The translations under genes were made by a program, and so were the position numbers. The notes beneath the pieces were generated by a model that saw only the letters and a list, made by a program, of their open reading frames with translations, was not told the origin of the DNA and searched no databases. A DNA stretch of 64,000 nucleotides. Origin: Ganoderma boninense. Lineage: Eukaryota; Basidiomycota; Agaricomycetes; Polyporales; Polyporaceae. Positions 1 through 10,239 of the stretch are shown here, piece by piece (the stretch's first letter is position 1; each line of letters opens with the position of its first letter). The stretch spans positions 1,488,001 to 1,552,000 of the forward strand of contig CM035307.1 of NCBI GenBank assembly GCA_002900995.3. The letters are read 5' to 3'.

Positions 1-163
1 GTACTCAGCTCGAGAACCCCGCCTTCGATCGAACCGCCATTCAGTCGACGTCCCCAAACCCAAACGCAAATCTCCCCGACGGCGGTGCCACCGCCTTCGT
101 GAGTCCGTCCCAAACCCCCGCACCCGACTGCCCATCCTGGGCGTGGTCAGCAGCCCGCGCGGC

Positions 164-1549
164 TCACGACCGTGCGTCCTCGTACTCCGGTGGCTGGTCC
201 AGCTCGTCTTCTCCCCCATGCGGGCTAGTGACTCCACCCGGATGCTCCTGCGCCTGCGCCTGTGCGAGCGCGAGCGCACTGGCTGGCGGGAGCAGCTCGC
301 CATCCCGGAACCGGATGCCCGAGTCCTGGTGCTGCACGGCTTCCTCTTCAGGCACCTCGGGGACTGGAAGCGGGACAGCAGCCTCCCTGGCTTCTTTGCG
401 GTCCGACCTCCACGCGGCTGCGCCCGTCGGGAGATTGAACCTAGAACCAGGGGTGGGAGCGGCACTGGACCGCGAATGCGAAGCCACAGGGTTCGCTTGC
501 GCCGTGGCGGAGGAGCCAGGGCCGGTGGACTGCCCAGCCCGTCGTTGCGCGGCGAGCTCGGCCGCGTATAGGCGCCCAGCGACTTGGGAGGCGGAATCGG
601 AGGGTGCCAGGGTGGACTCCGCGTATGGGGCGTTGGATGGCGGCCGGAATGGGCTGGCGGAGCGCCATGCAGAGTCTCCGGCTGTGAAGGGAGCTGAGGA
701 GTCTGTGTCAGGTTTGGGCTCGTCCGCTAGGTCCTCCACGAGATCTGTATGAATGTCGGAGGTTTTGAGCACTGCTTCCGAGGAGGATCGAGCGCGCAGA
801 CATACCCTTTCCTCCTTGTTCTAGCTTGACGCGGTGTTTGCGGTGGCGCGAGTAGAAGAATACAGCGACCACAAGCAACAAAAGGCCCACTACGCCTCCC
901 ACCACGCCACCAACGATCGGCGCAACGTTGCTCTTCGACGATCCTCCGCTAGGCAGAGCGGTCGGTGACCCTGTGGAAGACGTTGTCGTGGTAGTTGATA
1001 TAGGGGATTTGTCTCGACAAGCCGGATATAGTCGAGCAAGTACGGCGCGCCTTCGCTAGCAGTCGTAACATTGATCACCAGGACATGGCTGTCATCCGAC
1101 AGCGCCCCGGAGTCGAAAAACAACTGCCCATCGATCTCATTCACGCGAGAATTTGGGACCGAGCTCGTTGAAAACGTTGTCGTGTTTCCGCCATCCAGCG
1201 CGTACAGCGATACGGCTGTCGCACCCGAGACCGTCGGCACTGCGACCGAGCCGTACACCTGTACGCTCGTACCTGCGTACGTGGCAATTTGAATGTAAAA
1301 AATACGTCAGTCCAGTCGTTCTCACTATGATACCGCAGCGACCTGCGAAGTAGGTGCTGCGGGGCACAATGAACGAGTACACGTACCGTGGAACCGGAAA
1401 ACTGCCCCAGCTGTCCCCTGCACCCTCGTCAGAGTCTGCCCGAAGATCGCGCCGTTGTTCGCAGTCTGGGTCAGCGTCCAGGGCGAGCTCCCGTACGAGT
1501 CGTACTCGATCGCGGTCGTGTTCGCGCTGTCGACGTTGACGGTGGTCAT
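164..1549 (-). CDS. Single-pass membrane protein, beta-rich ectodomain, PPxY tail
   Basis: Role unknown; probably a surface or endomembrane receptor-like protein. I read three exons: 1549-1387, 1272-806 and 771-164. The start (MTTVNVDSAN) has a stop upstream in frame and no signal peptide. The ectodomain has two beta-rich segments joined at FRFHG/TSVQVYGSV, a pattern common in agaricomycete membrane proteins. A Ser/Thr-rich stalk and one membrane segment (GGVVGGVVGLLLLVVAVFFY) follow, then basic residues and a long cytoplasmic tail with DSGIRF and a final PPEY. The 34-nt intron (805-772) is very short but keeps phase and has a GTATGT donor. The ectodomain and stalk frames join only if one C is added to the CCCC run at 1003-1006; with it the length is 413 codons including the stop. 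A relative lies just upstream on the same strand. Exon calls are inference; the family resemblance is strong. Confidence 0.7.
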
Positions 1550-1965
1550 CCTCGCCCGACCCGTCGATGGTCTCGGATGACGTGGTCAACCATCGCACGG
1601 GCCGCGACGTTGGAACGTCGACTTTGAATTTGAAAAGCACATTGCCAATGCCTTCGGCGGTCGTTTACTTACGTTATTCACGGTGCTCTCGAGCGGGAAG
1701 CCATCGAGAAGGTGTCCGGGTCATGGGCGGCGCTCATCAACGTCGTGGTCGACGCGAACACCGCGCGCTGAACAGCGCTAAACTGAGTGATGCGCTCGGA
1801 CAGGCCCATCAGCGGTATGGCGTCCCAGTTGGGCTAGGAGCGGAGGCTTGGGATACAAGCATTAAAATTCCAAGTGGCGGGTATACAAGAGAGAGCTCAT
1901 GTAGCGGGGCCTAGTGAATGACTATACCTCGACGCCAGAACTTCAATCTCCCAGCTTCATTCTAT

Positions 1966-3216
1966 TCAGCTTGGGGTATACGATGGCGGCACATCACTGA
2001 GGTCGTTCAAGTTTGCCCCCGACGAGGATCCAGCCGCAGTCGACTGTGGACGACCATGTTCGTCAAAACGAATGCCAGAATCGGCATGGAAGGTCGCTTG
2101 CTGCGGCACAGAGAGCAAACCGGCTTCGGCGGCCTTGCTGCGCCTAGGCTGGTTGGGGCTCGTCGTCTGGCGCTGCGCGTTGGTCACAAGGTGCAATAAC
2201 GGCGTATGGGGAGGACCAGAGATTGAGGAACTTCCAGCACTGAAGTCGCTGGCGGGTACAGCCGATGACGTATAGCTGAACTGAGGAGTCTGGTATCCGT
2301 TGTGCGCGGAATAGGCCGATTGGGGCGGCGGCGGCGACTGTGACCCCGAATATCCAGGGGTTAAGAGCGCAGTGGACTGACTCGGAACTACGCCTGCATA
2401 TGGGGCTGGCTTCGGCTCTGGGTGAAATTATGTCAGAGTCAGATAACCAAGAACCATTCGGACATGACCGCCCACGAGAAATGGAATGCACCTTGCTCAT
2501 CCAAGAAATCATTTGGTCTTCCCGCTGATGCAAAGAGGTAAGCATCTCCGGCTCGATTCCTTCTCCGGAGACAGAGGAACCAGATCGTGATGCAGGCCGC
2601 GAGTAGGACTGCGACGCCGCCCACGACGCCGCCAACAATGGCGCCCACGGGTGTCGCAGACTTGCCGTTGGAAGAACCGTCGGCTGACTTTCCGGTCGCG
2701 GTCGGAAGCATCGTGATAATGACTGATTGCGACGCCGTTGGAGCAACTCCGCTACTTGGCTTGTAGATAATCAGGTCGAGGGCGAAGGGATATTGCCGTG
2801 TTGCCTTGATAACGTCCATTTCGAGCAAGTGTTGCCCGCTTGGGATAGAAGGCATGGCGAGGAAGGGGAATGAGAGGTCTACGCTTCCATTGTTTGGGGC
2901 AACGGTTGTCTTGACTGTCTTGCCATCGAGCGAGAACTGGACGGCTGGAGGGCCTGAGTTACTCACGGTCGAGACAATTCCATAGACAGCGATGGCGGAG
3001 CCTGAAAGGAGTGTCAGTGTATTCAGCGCATAATATCGAAGGAAGTATGCCTACCTGTAAATCTAAAGGAGGCTTCGCTCCGGCGACACCTGAAGTGATC
3101 GTGCCGTCTACCGCCTGGTTGTCGTTGAGAGAAGCGGGGAACCAAAGACTAGGAGTCAGGTAGTTGATAGATTGGGTATCATGGTCATCAACACCATAGA
3201 AAGAGTCCGAAGCCAT
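1966..3216 (-). CDS. Paralogous single-pass membrane protein with PPxY tail
   Basis: Same architecture as the neighbour at 164-1549, so probably an old tandem duplicate. Exons are 3216-3055, 3001-2492 and 2417-1966, with GT-AG borders (last intron phase 1). The start MASDSFYGVDD is preferred to an upstream in-frame ATG because it fits the family N-terminus and no signal peptide is expected. Seen in order: beta-rich ectodomain with GSAIAVYGIV, Ser/Thr stalk, membrane segment VGGVVGGVAVLLAACITIWF followed by LRRRNR, then a tail with FHADSGIRF and the near-terminal PPSY. The first exon must gain one base near 3078-3086 for its end (SFRFTG) to join SAIAVYG; the total is then 375 codons with the stop. 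PPxY is a known ligand of WW domains in Nedd4/Rsp5 ligases, so a role in ubiquitin-dependent sorting is possible but inferred. Confidence 0.7.
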
Positions 3217-4227
3217 GGAATCGAGTCTATCTGGGAGATATGCCCTAAGGAAATAGAAGGCGGAAGGGGAGAGGGAGGGGAGTGGGGATTGACGTGGCGG
3301 GCAGACCGAAGGCACAAGCTTTGCTTCATATTAACGGGGTGAATGCTTATTCCTGGGCCACCCGATGGCGCTGTCCTGTTGCAACACATTTTCACAAGAA
3401 TGCGGCGCCGCCCAACTGAAGCGGGCGCACATGAAACATCTGCCTGTGCTCTTAAGTGCAGGGGCGGCATGAGCGAGTTTCAGCCCCCTGGTACAGGGTT
3501 TTTGTCTATGAAAAGAAGGGAAAAAATAAGTACTGGGCTGAGTTACTTACTCACTGTTTCTTCGTTAATCAGAGGTCCGCGCGTGCGCCGTGTTGGCCAG
3601 TAGAGAACGTTGATGATGTTGGGTGAATTCAAAATTGGTAGAAATTGAGCGTCACCATTGAACAGGCTGGAACGCGGCCTGTAGGTACTACCATCGGGGC
3701 CTCAACTTGTTAATGGTAGCGTGAACCAAGAGCATGGCCTGTGGAGGACGCTGATGAAGCAGGTTGGCCACGCATTTGAAGCGGATGCATGCGGCGGTGA
3801 GTCAGTGGGCGTCTGTGGGGAGATGTGACGGCGTCACGGTGGGCGCCAAATTGCCCAAAGAGGACGGAGTGACTCGTTGAGTGGGCGCCGGGATGGAGGG
3901 CAGTGTGCAACGGGCGACTGCAGGCCTTCATTTGAGCTCCGTGGCACGCTTCCACAGCTTGGACAGCGACGACGAACATCTCTCTCGTATTCAGCCTATC
4001 CTCTTGTCCTTGCAGAGCACCTCAAGTTGCGTCCTCAGCGAAGATCAAGCTGTACCAGTCAAGCGCGCAACGCTTCCCGGCATTATCAACGAGATCTGCT
4101 ACCCAGATTTGACCTAGACCGCTCCACAACGCGCAACGAGGCACAGCCCAAAGAACCCGTTCCAGTGGCGGCACTTCTCAACTCGATCTTTGTTCAATAA
4201 CGCAACCTTTGCGAGCCACTCGCTCCA
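3217..4227. other. Intergenic region, no gene seen
   Basis: About 1 kb between the start of the second membrane protein gene and the plus-strand gene that follows, so it should hold both promoters. Short open frames here show no family resemblance or convincing splice signals. No repeat or RNA gene was recognised. Confidence 0.5.
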
Positions 4228-5637
4228 ATGTGTGCTGCAGTCCAACACCTCCATCCACAAGATCGTCCACAAGATGCCTTCTCAAGCCCAAGCGGCAGCC
4301 GCGGTCCATCAACTTCCGCTATTGTGAGTGGAGAACAATGTTTGCCCACCGTCCGTCCTGAGTCCTCCAACCCGCCACCATTCTTTGTCCAGCACCACGA
4401 CAGTGACCACGAGAATCCAACACCGACGCCACCCCCAATGCTCCCCTCCCAGCATCCAGAAGCATTACCCGACGACCGAACACACGATGCCGGCGCTGTC
4501 GCCCACCTAACCACCGTTCACGGCATCAAGGTTCGCGACTTCGCGTACGAGAATAAATTGCCGCCCGTCGCCACCGTGCCCCGCTTCACGGTGCAAGTCC
4601 AGCCCCGCCCCCGCACCCTCAAGCGCACACGCGACATGCTCGAGAGCGCAGGCCATGAAGATGGCGAAGAGAGCGACGAGGAGGACCCCAGCATACCCCG
4701 CACGTTCTACATCGACTCGTCCAGCACCGGCGCGAGCCACACGTACCGTTACCGGAAGAAAGCCCCCGGATTGGAGCGCACACTCACCGAGCCTGCGGAC
4801 GACCAACCACTGCCCTCCCAAGGCTTCAACACCCGTGCAAACTTCCTCGGCCAGCCCTCCCGGGTCCTATGGAACCCCTCGCACGTCTTGGCGCAGCCGA
4901 CGCTGCCGCGATGGCCTTTCCAGGGCGGCATTCCATTCCCCACGATGCCTAGCAGGGCAGCATCCCGCTCCTCGCCTCCTGCCCTCAGCCCTATCAGCAC
5001 GATCCCGCAGTCACAGCCCAGCATGGTCATGGAATCACAGGAGTCGGAGCCGTATGTGGAGACGCCACTCGTCACCCCGAACGGGTCGATACAGTGGCCC
5101 GTTCAAAACACCAGCGCCTTGCCCGATTCGCAACTCGAGTCAGTGCTGCCCCAGCTCGCCGACGCCGCCAACGTTACCATGTCCCAGCTCGGATTCACGC
5201 CCGAACGCTCGCCGCGGAACCGCGCCTCTACCTCCACCGCCAAAGAGGAGTCTCCCTCTCGTCCCCAGCGCCGTGCCCGCCAACCACAACTCCCGCCACC
5301 GGCAGAATTCGCCCCCCACGCGTCCACAGCCTCAAAGTCGCGCCCAATGTCCGGATCGCCTACCCGCCGTGCCGCGCGCTCAGGAGCTGGTCCCTCGACA
5401 CCGCTCGAAGAGGCACCGGCGCACCGCTACGACCTGCGCCAGCGGCCAGAGGGCACGAAACCCGCCCCGGCGAAGGCCGCTACCTCGCGCAGTACCAGTC
5501 GCACGAGGACGACGAAGCAGACGACGACGAAGTCCGAGAAGCCCCCTCCCAAGAAGCGCAAGGTCACCCCTCCGGAGCCTTCGACGAGGACCACTCGCGG
5601 CCGGAGCAAGAGCAAGAGCCGCGAGGGCAAGAGATAG
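4228..5637 (+). CDS. Disordered basic protein, probably nuclear
   Basis: An unrecognised 469-residue open frame without introns in its main part. It is rich in Pro, Ser and Thr. A more ordered patch lies near residue 95 (HGIKVRDFAYE, then LPPVATVPRF and RTLKRTRDM), followed by an acidic run (EESDEED). The last 100 residues are highly basic, with KKRK, TRTTRGRSKSKSR and several Arg/Ser repeats, suggesting a nuclear or nucleic-acid-associated protein. The N-terminus is uncertain: an ATG at 4274 (MPSQAQAAAAV, another frame) followed by a good donor (GTGAGT at 4324) could be the true first exon, but I found no acceptor that restores phase. Expression and function are unknown. Confidence 0.6.
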   Translation: MCAAVQHLHPQDRPQDAFSSPSGSRGPSTSAIVSGEQCLPTVRPESSNPPPFFVQHHDSDHENPTPTPPPMLPSQHPEALPDDRTHDAGAVAHLTTVHGIKVRDFAYENKLPPVATVPRFTVQVQPRPRTLKRTRDMLESAGHEDGEESDEEDPSIPRTFYIDSSSTGASHTYRYRKKAPGLERTLTEPADDQPLPSQGFNTRANFLGQPSRVLWNPSHVLAQPTLPRWPFQGGIPFPTMPSRAASRSSPPALSPISTIPQSQPSMVMESQESEPYVETPLVTPNGSIQWPVQNTSALPDSQLESVLPQLADAANVTMSQLGFTPERSPRNRASTSTAKEESPSRPQRRARQPQLPPPAEFAPHASTASKSRPMSGSPTRRAARSGAGPSTPLEEAPAHRYDLRQRPEGTKPAPAKAATSRSTSRTRTTKQTTTKSEKPPPKKRKVTPPEPSTRTTRGRSKSKSREGKR

Positions 5638-5639
5638 CT

Positions 5640-6209
5640 GGCCAATTGGACCCTGTGTGATTCCATATGGAGGCCTTCCTTGTTCCCATTTTTCTACCTG
5701 GTGACGACACCCTGCGTTCCCGGCAAACCATCCTAGCATCGGACGGGACTGGAGGATATCGGTATCTATTTATTAGCTTATTTGACTCTCCACACATGCG
5801 TTTCCTGTATTCCCTGGCTCATCCGTGTTGTGTCTGTTATCCACTGCCATGTTCGTTCGACGCCGACTCACGACCTTTGTATCTTTGTATCTTACTAGTA
5901 TCTCCCTCACGTCTTCCACGGATCGCGTTGGGCTCCCGCAATATGCCACACCGTTACCCACATTGCTAGCTAGCAGATACCTACCTGTAGCAGTATCGAC
6001 CACTAACTAATCGCCCTTGATGCCTTTACAATTAACATGAATGCTATCCGAATTCCAGATAGGATGGATTGCGATATGATGACAAGCCCGAAGCCTGAGG
6101 CCCGAGGGTATAGATAGGTTACGTTGTTACAACAAGCATCCACCGAATACACCAGAATCCACGCCGAATGAAGTAAATATGTAGTTGCGTAGTCCCGACC
6201 CTAGTGATC
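5640..6209. other. Convergent 3' intergenic region
   Basis: Lies between the stop codons of the disordered basic protein and the haspin gene, so it should hold both 3' UTRs. AT content is higher than in the flanking coding sequence. No gene or repeat was seen. Confidence 0.5.
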
Positions 6210-8846
6210 TTACAGAACCCATCCTCTCGCCCTAGCCATGTCCAGGAGCTCTCCAGCACTGTTTGGTCCAGAGAGCTCCTGAGGCGCTCTCACAGGGGCA
6301 TGAGTTTTGCGAGGCCGACCCGGCCCCTTCTTGCGCGGCATCGGGGCCATGAGCCCCGCGAGGCGCTGCTCGAGTACGGCTTCGACCTCCTTCATGCAGT
6401 CGTAGCACTCCCGTTCACTGAAGCCGGTCGACAGCTGTGCCGCTGTGCTCTTGCGGGATGTCACGGGCGGCCGGAGCCGCTTGGACTGCAGGAGCTTGCG
6501 CGCCAGGTAATGTAGCCACTGTAGACGGGTCGCGCATAGCCATAAGTGCACGCTCCCACTGAACAGAAAAGAAATGGTGATAGAGCACTCACCATGACGT
6601 TCGTCAGGGGCTGGAAGTCGTCCCAGCTGTCGCGGATGTGCGTGCGCATCATGCGGTACACGTCGAACTGATAGTCGCCCTGGCCCTCGAAGACCTCCTC
6701 GTCAAACGGCGTCCAGTGAACGTCCGCGGCGTCGCCGTCGTGCGAGTCCATGCGCGAGAGACCGAGGTCGATGACAGTGACGAGCACGCCGTGGTCGGTG
6801 TCGTCCATTGAAGGGCGGGTTCTTCGGCGGGTAGCACTCTTGGTTGGAACGTTCTTCACGAGTATTTGGCCCCAGTGGAGGTCGCGGTGCTATTCACGTA
6901 TGCCAGATAAGGACCGAAACAGTGCTTATGCTGACTATATGCGCACCTCAAAGCTAACCAAATCCTCCGCTTCGGCCAGCGTACGCGTGACTTGCCAGAA
7001 GACGCTGCACGCTTGCCGCCAACCCGTCTTCGTCGGCGTACTGAACGTATATGCTTCCAAGTCGGGGCCTCCGTTAGGCAGCACGATGATTGCATACAAC
7101 TGCGATACACCGAAGGTGTCTGTATGCCACTAACAGTTCAGCTGCCATGCTATAAGAGAAGTTGTCGACGAACTAACCTGGCCGTACGCTCTCGCTTCCC
7201 TTTCGCCCCGCATACTCGTCCCATAGATCCAACAATACTGACGGATATTTCCCGCGGACGACGTAGGTCCTCAGCAGCTCCACAAAGCCCGAGCAGCACG
7301 CGCCCATCGCCCGCGTCACGATAATCTCCTTCAGCACGTCCCTCGCGTCGCTTGGCGGTGGGCCTTCGACCTCCGCTGCCAAAGCATAGTCCGCGCGGTC
7401 CTCATCGCGCAGCGGGACGATCTTGAGCACGACGTCCCCGATGCCGAACACCTCCGAGAAGCTCGCCTCTCCGATTTTCTGGAACGGGGGTGTGCCATCA
7501 TGATGTGCGAGCCGCACAACGGGGTCAAACGGGAACATCTCGATGAACGCGGAGAACTCGTGCGGTGTCGCCTGCGCACACTCCTCTAGCAAGGGCTGGA
7601 CGTACGCGGGAACCGGGGGTGCCGCGAGAGCGAGCGCGGCCTCGAGTTGCTGGACCTCGGCGGCGGCGTTTGGGGAGAGTGCGAGCTTCGCGAAGTCAAA
7701 ACTGGCGTCATAGTCGAAGTCGGAGGGAGTGGTCGGGGACGGCGGGGATGGGGGCGCAGGAAAGATGGCACGCCCAGGACGCGCGCGGATGGGTGTCAGC
7801 TTTCGGGGCTTTGATCTGCTAGGCCCAGCGTCGGGCTCGTCGAGCTCGAGGTCGGGGAGGGATAGGAACGGGGCGAGCGTTTGAGGACGTGCAAGTTCTG
7901 CCGGGAGTGTCAAGTTGCGCACAATAGGCACTGAAGGCGGTGCTGCTACTGATGGAACTTTAGTAGGTTGTTGGGGCTTTAAAAGAAGTTTGACAACGGG
8001 TGTTGTAGGGGATAAGGAATGCGTGGGTGATGGTGATCGAACCACATTCGGTCGGGCCCGTTTTGCACCGCGGCGTGGACGAGGAGTGGTGAAACTGACC
8101 TCCTCGATGGAGGTATTCGCGTCTTTCGCTTCGTCCTCGGGGGCAAAGTCGCTGTCAGAGTCTTCCTCTGAATCAGATATGACGATGGGTTTCGCCTTCT
8201 TGCGAGCGTTTCGCTTTGGTCGAGCGACAGGAATGTTCTCTTCAGAATCAGAGGAAAGCACAATGGGTTCACTCTTCTCCTTGCCCAGCCCCGACTTTGC
8301 ACCACGCGGAAGCATCTTGGCCTTCTTGGATGGGGCAGGAGCGAGAACATTGGCCTGTATGTCGATGCGGGCAATACGATGTTCTTGGCTAACGCGTCGA
8401 CCGTGTGCGTCGAGAACGACGATGTCGACGTCGACTATGGGAGATTGTGGAATCAACGGGGATGCTTTTGCGACTGCCTGTCGACGCTTGGCACGAACCG
8501 CTGGTGGTATCGCAGGGGAGGTCGGGGCGTTTGTGGCAATCGACCCAAGGGGATATCGCGAGATGGGTTTGGGTTTCGCAGAAGTGGCCGCTACTTTAGC
8601 TACCTTGGGGGACCTTTTCGGTTTCTTGGGTGGGATGAGGGGGCTATCTTGGATGGAAGAACAAGACTTGATGGATATTGGAGACTCTTTCGTCCCTGAG
8701 AGATGGGGCTGGGGGACGTGGTTCTCGCGTTTTGTGGAGGATGAGTCGGAGTCTTTGGAGGAGCGGTCGTAGTCGTCGTACGCGTTGACGACACGATGGC
8801 CTCGACGGCCGTAAGCGAAGACATGCTTGGTTCTTGAGCCCAGCAT
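6210..8846 (-). CDS. hrk1: Haspin-type histone H3 kinase
   Basis: Haspin phosphorylates histone H3 Thr3 in mitosis and helps place the chromosomal passenger complex at centromeres (family knowledge). Four exons, 8846-7178, 7119-6947, 6889-6593 and 6518-6210, give exactly 816 codons with clean phases. About 435 N-terminal residues are disordered, with acidic SDSEE clusters and basic stretches. The kinase domain begins near residue 455 (KIGEASFSEVFGIG, VVLKIVPL), then LLDLWDEY, HRDLHWGQ near residue 615, VIDLGLSR in place of the usual DFG, and the haspin signature GDYQFDVYRMMR with TNVMWLHYL. The start MLGSRTKHVFAYGRR is chosen over an ATG at 9104 whose extra residues look like promoter DNA read as protein. 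Odd feature: an AT-hook-like PGRPRK about 35 residues from the C-terminus. It is divergent from PSF2, with a shared upstream region. Confidence 0.9.
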
Positions 8847-9256
8847 GTTGAATATGAGATGAAGAGTGAGTAGGCAGACACAGAGACCTGCCCACACAGC
8901 CCAGTCCTGGAGCAAGAGAATGGCGGCGGCGTGTAGAGAAAACCGAGGGTGTCTCTGTGCAGACCAGGAGACAAGAGAGGTTGCAACGAGGGCTAGAGAG
9001 CGTGCCGAGGACGTCGGCAGATGTTGGCCCAGAGTCGGCGGTGGCGGCGAGAGGGACGAAGTACCAGATCGGAACCCAACCGTGGTAATCGCGACACGCG
9101 TCATGCCACGTGATCGTGACAGCCGCCCATTCTGCGTCGCGATTCGCGATGCGTCTCTTGCCGCTTCTCCTCAGCCACACACTTCCCGCTTACAACCCCT
9201 ACCGCAAAGGCCGCTAACAAAGCCTCAGATATCTGTGTCACGCATCTGCTCTCAGG
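8847..9256. promoter_or_regulatory. Divergent promoter with ACGCGT box
   Basis: The roughly 410 bp between the haspin and PSF2 start codons must serve both genes. An exact ACGCGT hexamer lies at 9096-9101, about 155 bp before the PSF2 ATG, amid other CGCG-rich words. ACGCGT is the MluI cell-cycle box bound by MBF-type factors at G1/S genes in yeasts. That fits a replication gene and a mitotic kinase, but use of the site here is inferred. Confidence 0.45.
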
Positions 9257-10076
9257 ATGGCTCTTCCACCGTCGCTGAGGACATCCATCACCCCTCCCGA
9301 GCTCGAGCTTGTCGCCTCCGAACAACTCGTAGAGATCATCCCTCTCGTCTCCATGGAACGGACTGCCTTCATCTCTGTACGCTCACTGGCTTCAATTTTT
9401 CCTCAGGTCCTGAACGTAATGCACTTTTCCACGTAGGGAGCGTATGGACCTCTTCGACCGCCCATACAATGCAAAGTTCCACTCTGGATGGCATCCAACC
9501 TGAAGCTCAAGAAAAAGTGCCATCTGGTTCCTCCGACATGGCTCGAAGTTGGTACGCCATGCCTCCGAGGTTTGGGCTACAAATTTTCTTATCGTGACCT
9601 TTTGCTCTGCACTCAGAGTTTCTCCAGGAAAAGCTGACGCAGGAACAAACATCCCCCAGCTTCAGCGAGATGCCCTTCCGCTTCGCAGAGATCGCAAAGA
9701 TTCTGTTGGACGTGTAAGCCTCGATTTTTAACGCTCTTTTGAGAAGATATTTCTGACACACTTTCTGACTCTCAAGTGGGTCAGATGACATACCAAACCA
9801 CGAAAGGATCCGCACGCTGCTGAAAGACATCCGAGAGGCTCGACAAGCAAAGAGTCGCGAAGGTCTTTCTAAACTAGACCACAACGAGCTCCTGGTAAGC
9901 CAACGTCTCTCGTTTGACCCGATTTCGTATATGACTGAGGATTTTACCCCAAGTTACACAACCTTTGTGCAATGGAGATCAACGAGATTCGGCCGTTCTT
10001 TGTGCGCGGAATGGGGGTTCTCACCCAGCTGACGCGTGAACCTGCAAAAGACAACGACATGGACCAGACACTGTAA
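9257..10076 (+). CDS. PSF2: GINS complex subunit Psf2
   Basis: Psf2 is one of four GINS subunits; GINS joins Cdc45 and Mcm2-7 to form the replicative helicase in the nucleus. Five exons (9257-9376, 9437-9551, 9617-9713, 9777-9894, 9954-10076) give 191 codons including the stop, and every junction keeps phase. The protein begins MALPPSLRTSITPPELELVA, as in fungal Psf2. It continues with GPLRPPIQCKVPLWMA, the basic LKLKKKCHLVPPTWL patch, EMPFRFAEIAKILLDV, and LHNLCAMEINEIRPFFVRGM near the end. Its length of 190 residues is normal for the family. Only 163 nt separate its stop from the 3' end of YVC1 on the other strand. The identification is very secure. Confidence 0.95.
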
Positions 10077-10239
10077 ATCATAGACCATACTGACGCATTG
10101 GCATGATAGTTTGTACGATACACTACAGTTATATACACAGCAGAACAGCAGAACACAGGTAATATAATATCCAAGCAGCTATCATATCATAAGAGATTCG
10201 CAGAGATTTTACGAGGTCCGTATCTCAGTCCATAGCCAG

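Noticed and set aside
4655..5704. 349-codon frame overlapping the disordered basic protein
   Set aside because: Arg/Pro/Ser composition is that of GC-rich DNA read out of frame; the overlapping frame has more protein-like patches and an acidic/basic domain layout.
7915..8772. 285-codon plus-strand frame opposite haspin
   Set aside because: It lies wholly inside the haspin first exon on the other strand; the haspin frame has clear kinase motifs and this one has none.
8847..9104. N-terminal extension of haspin from the ATG at 9104
   Set aside because: The extra 86 residues cover the shared promoter, including the ACGCGT box, and the internal start MLGSRTKHV gives a more plausible N-terminus.
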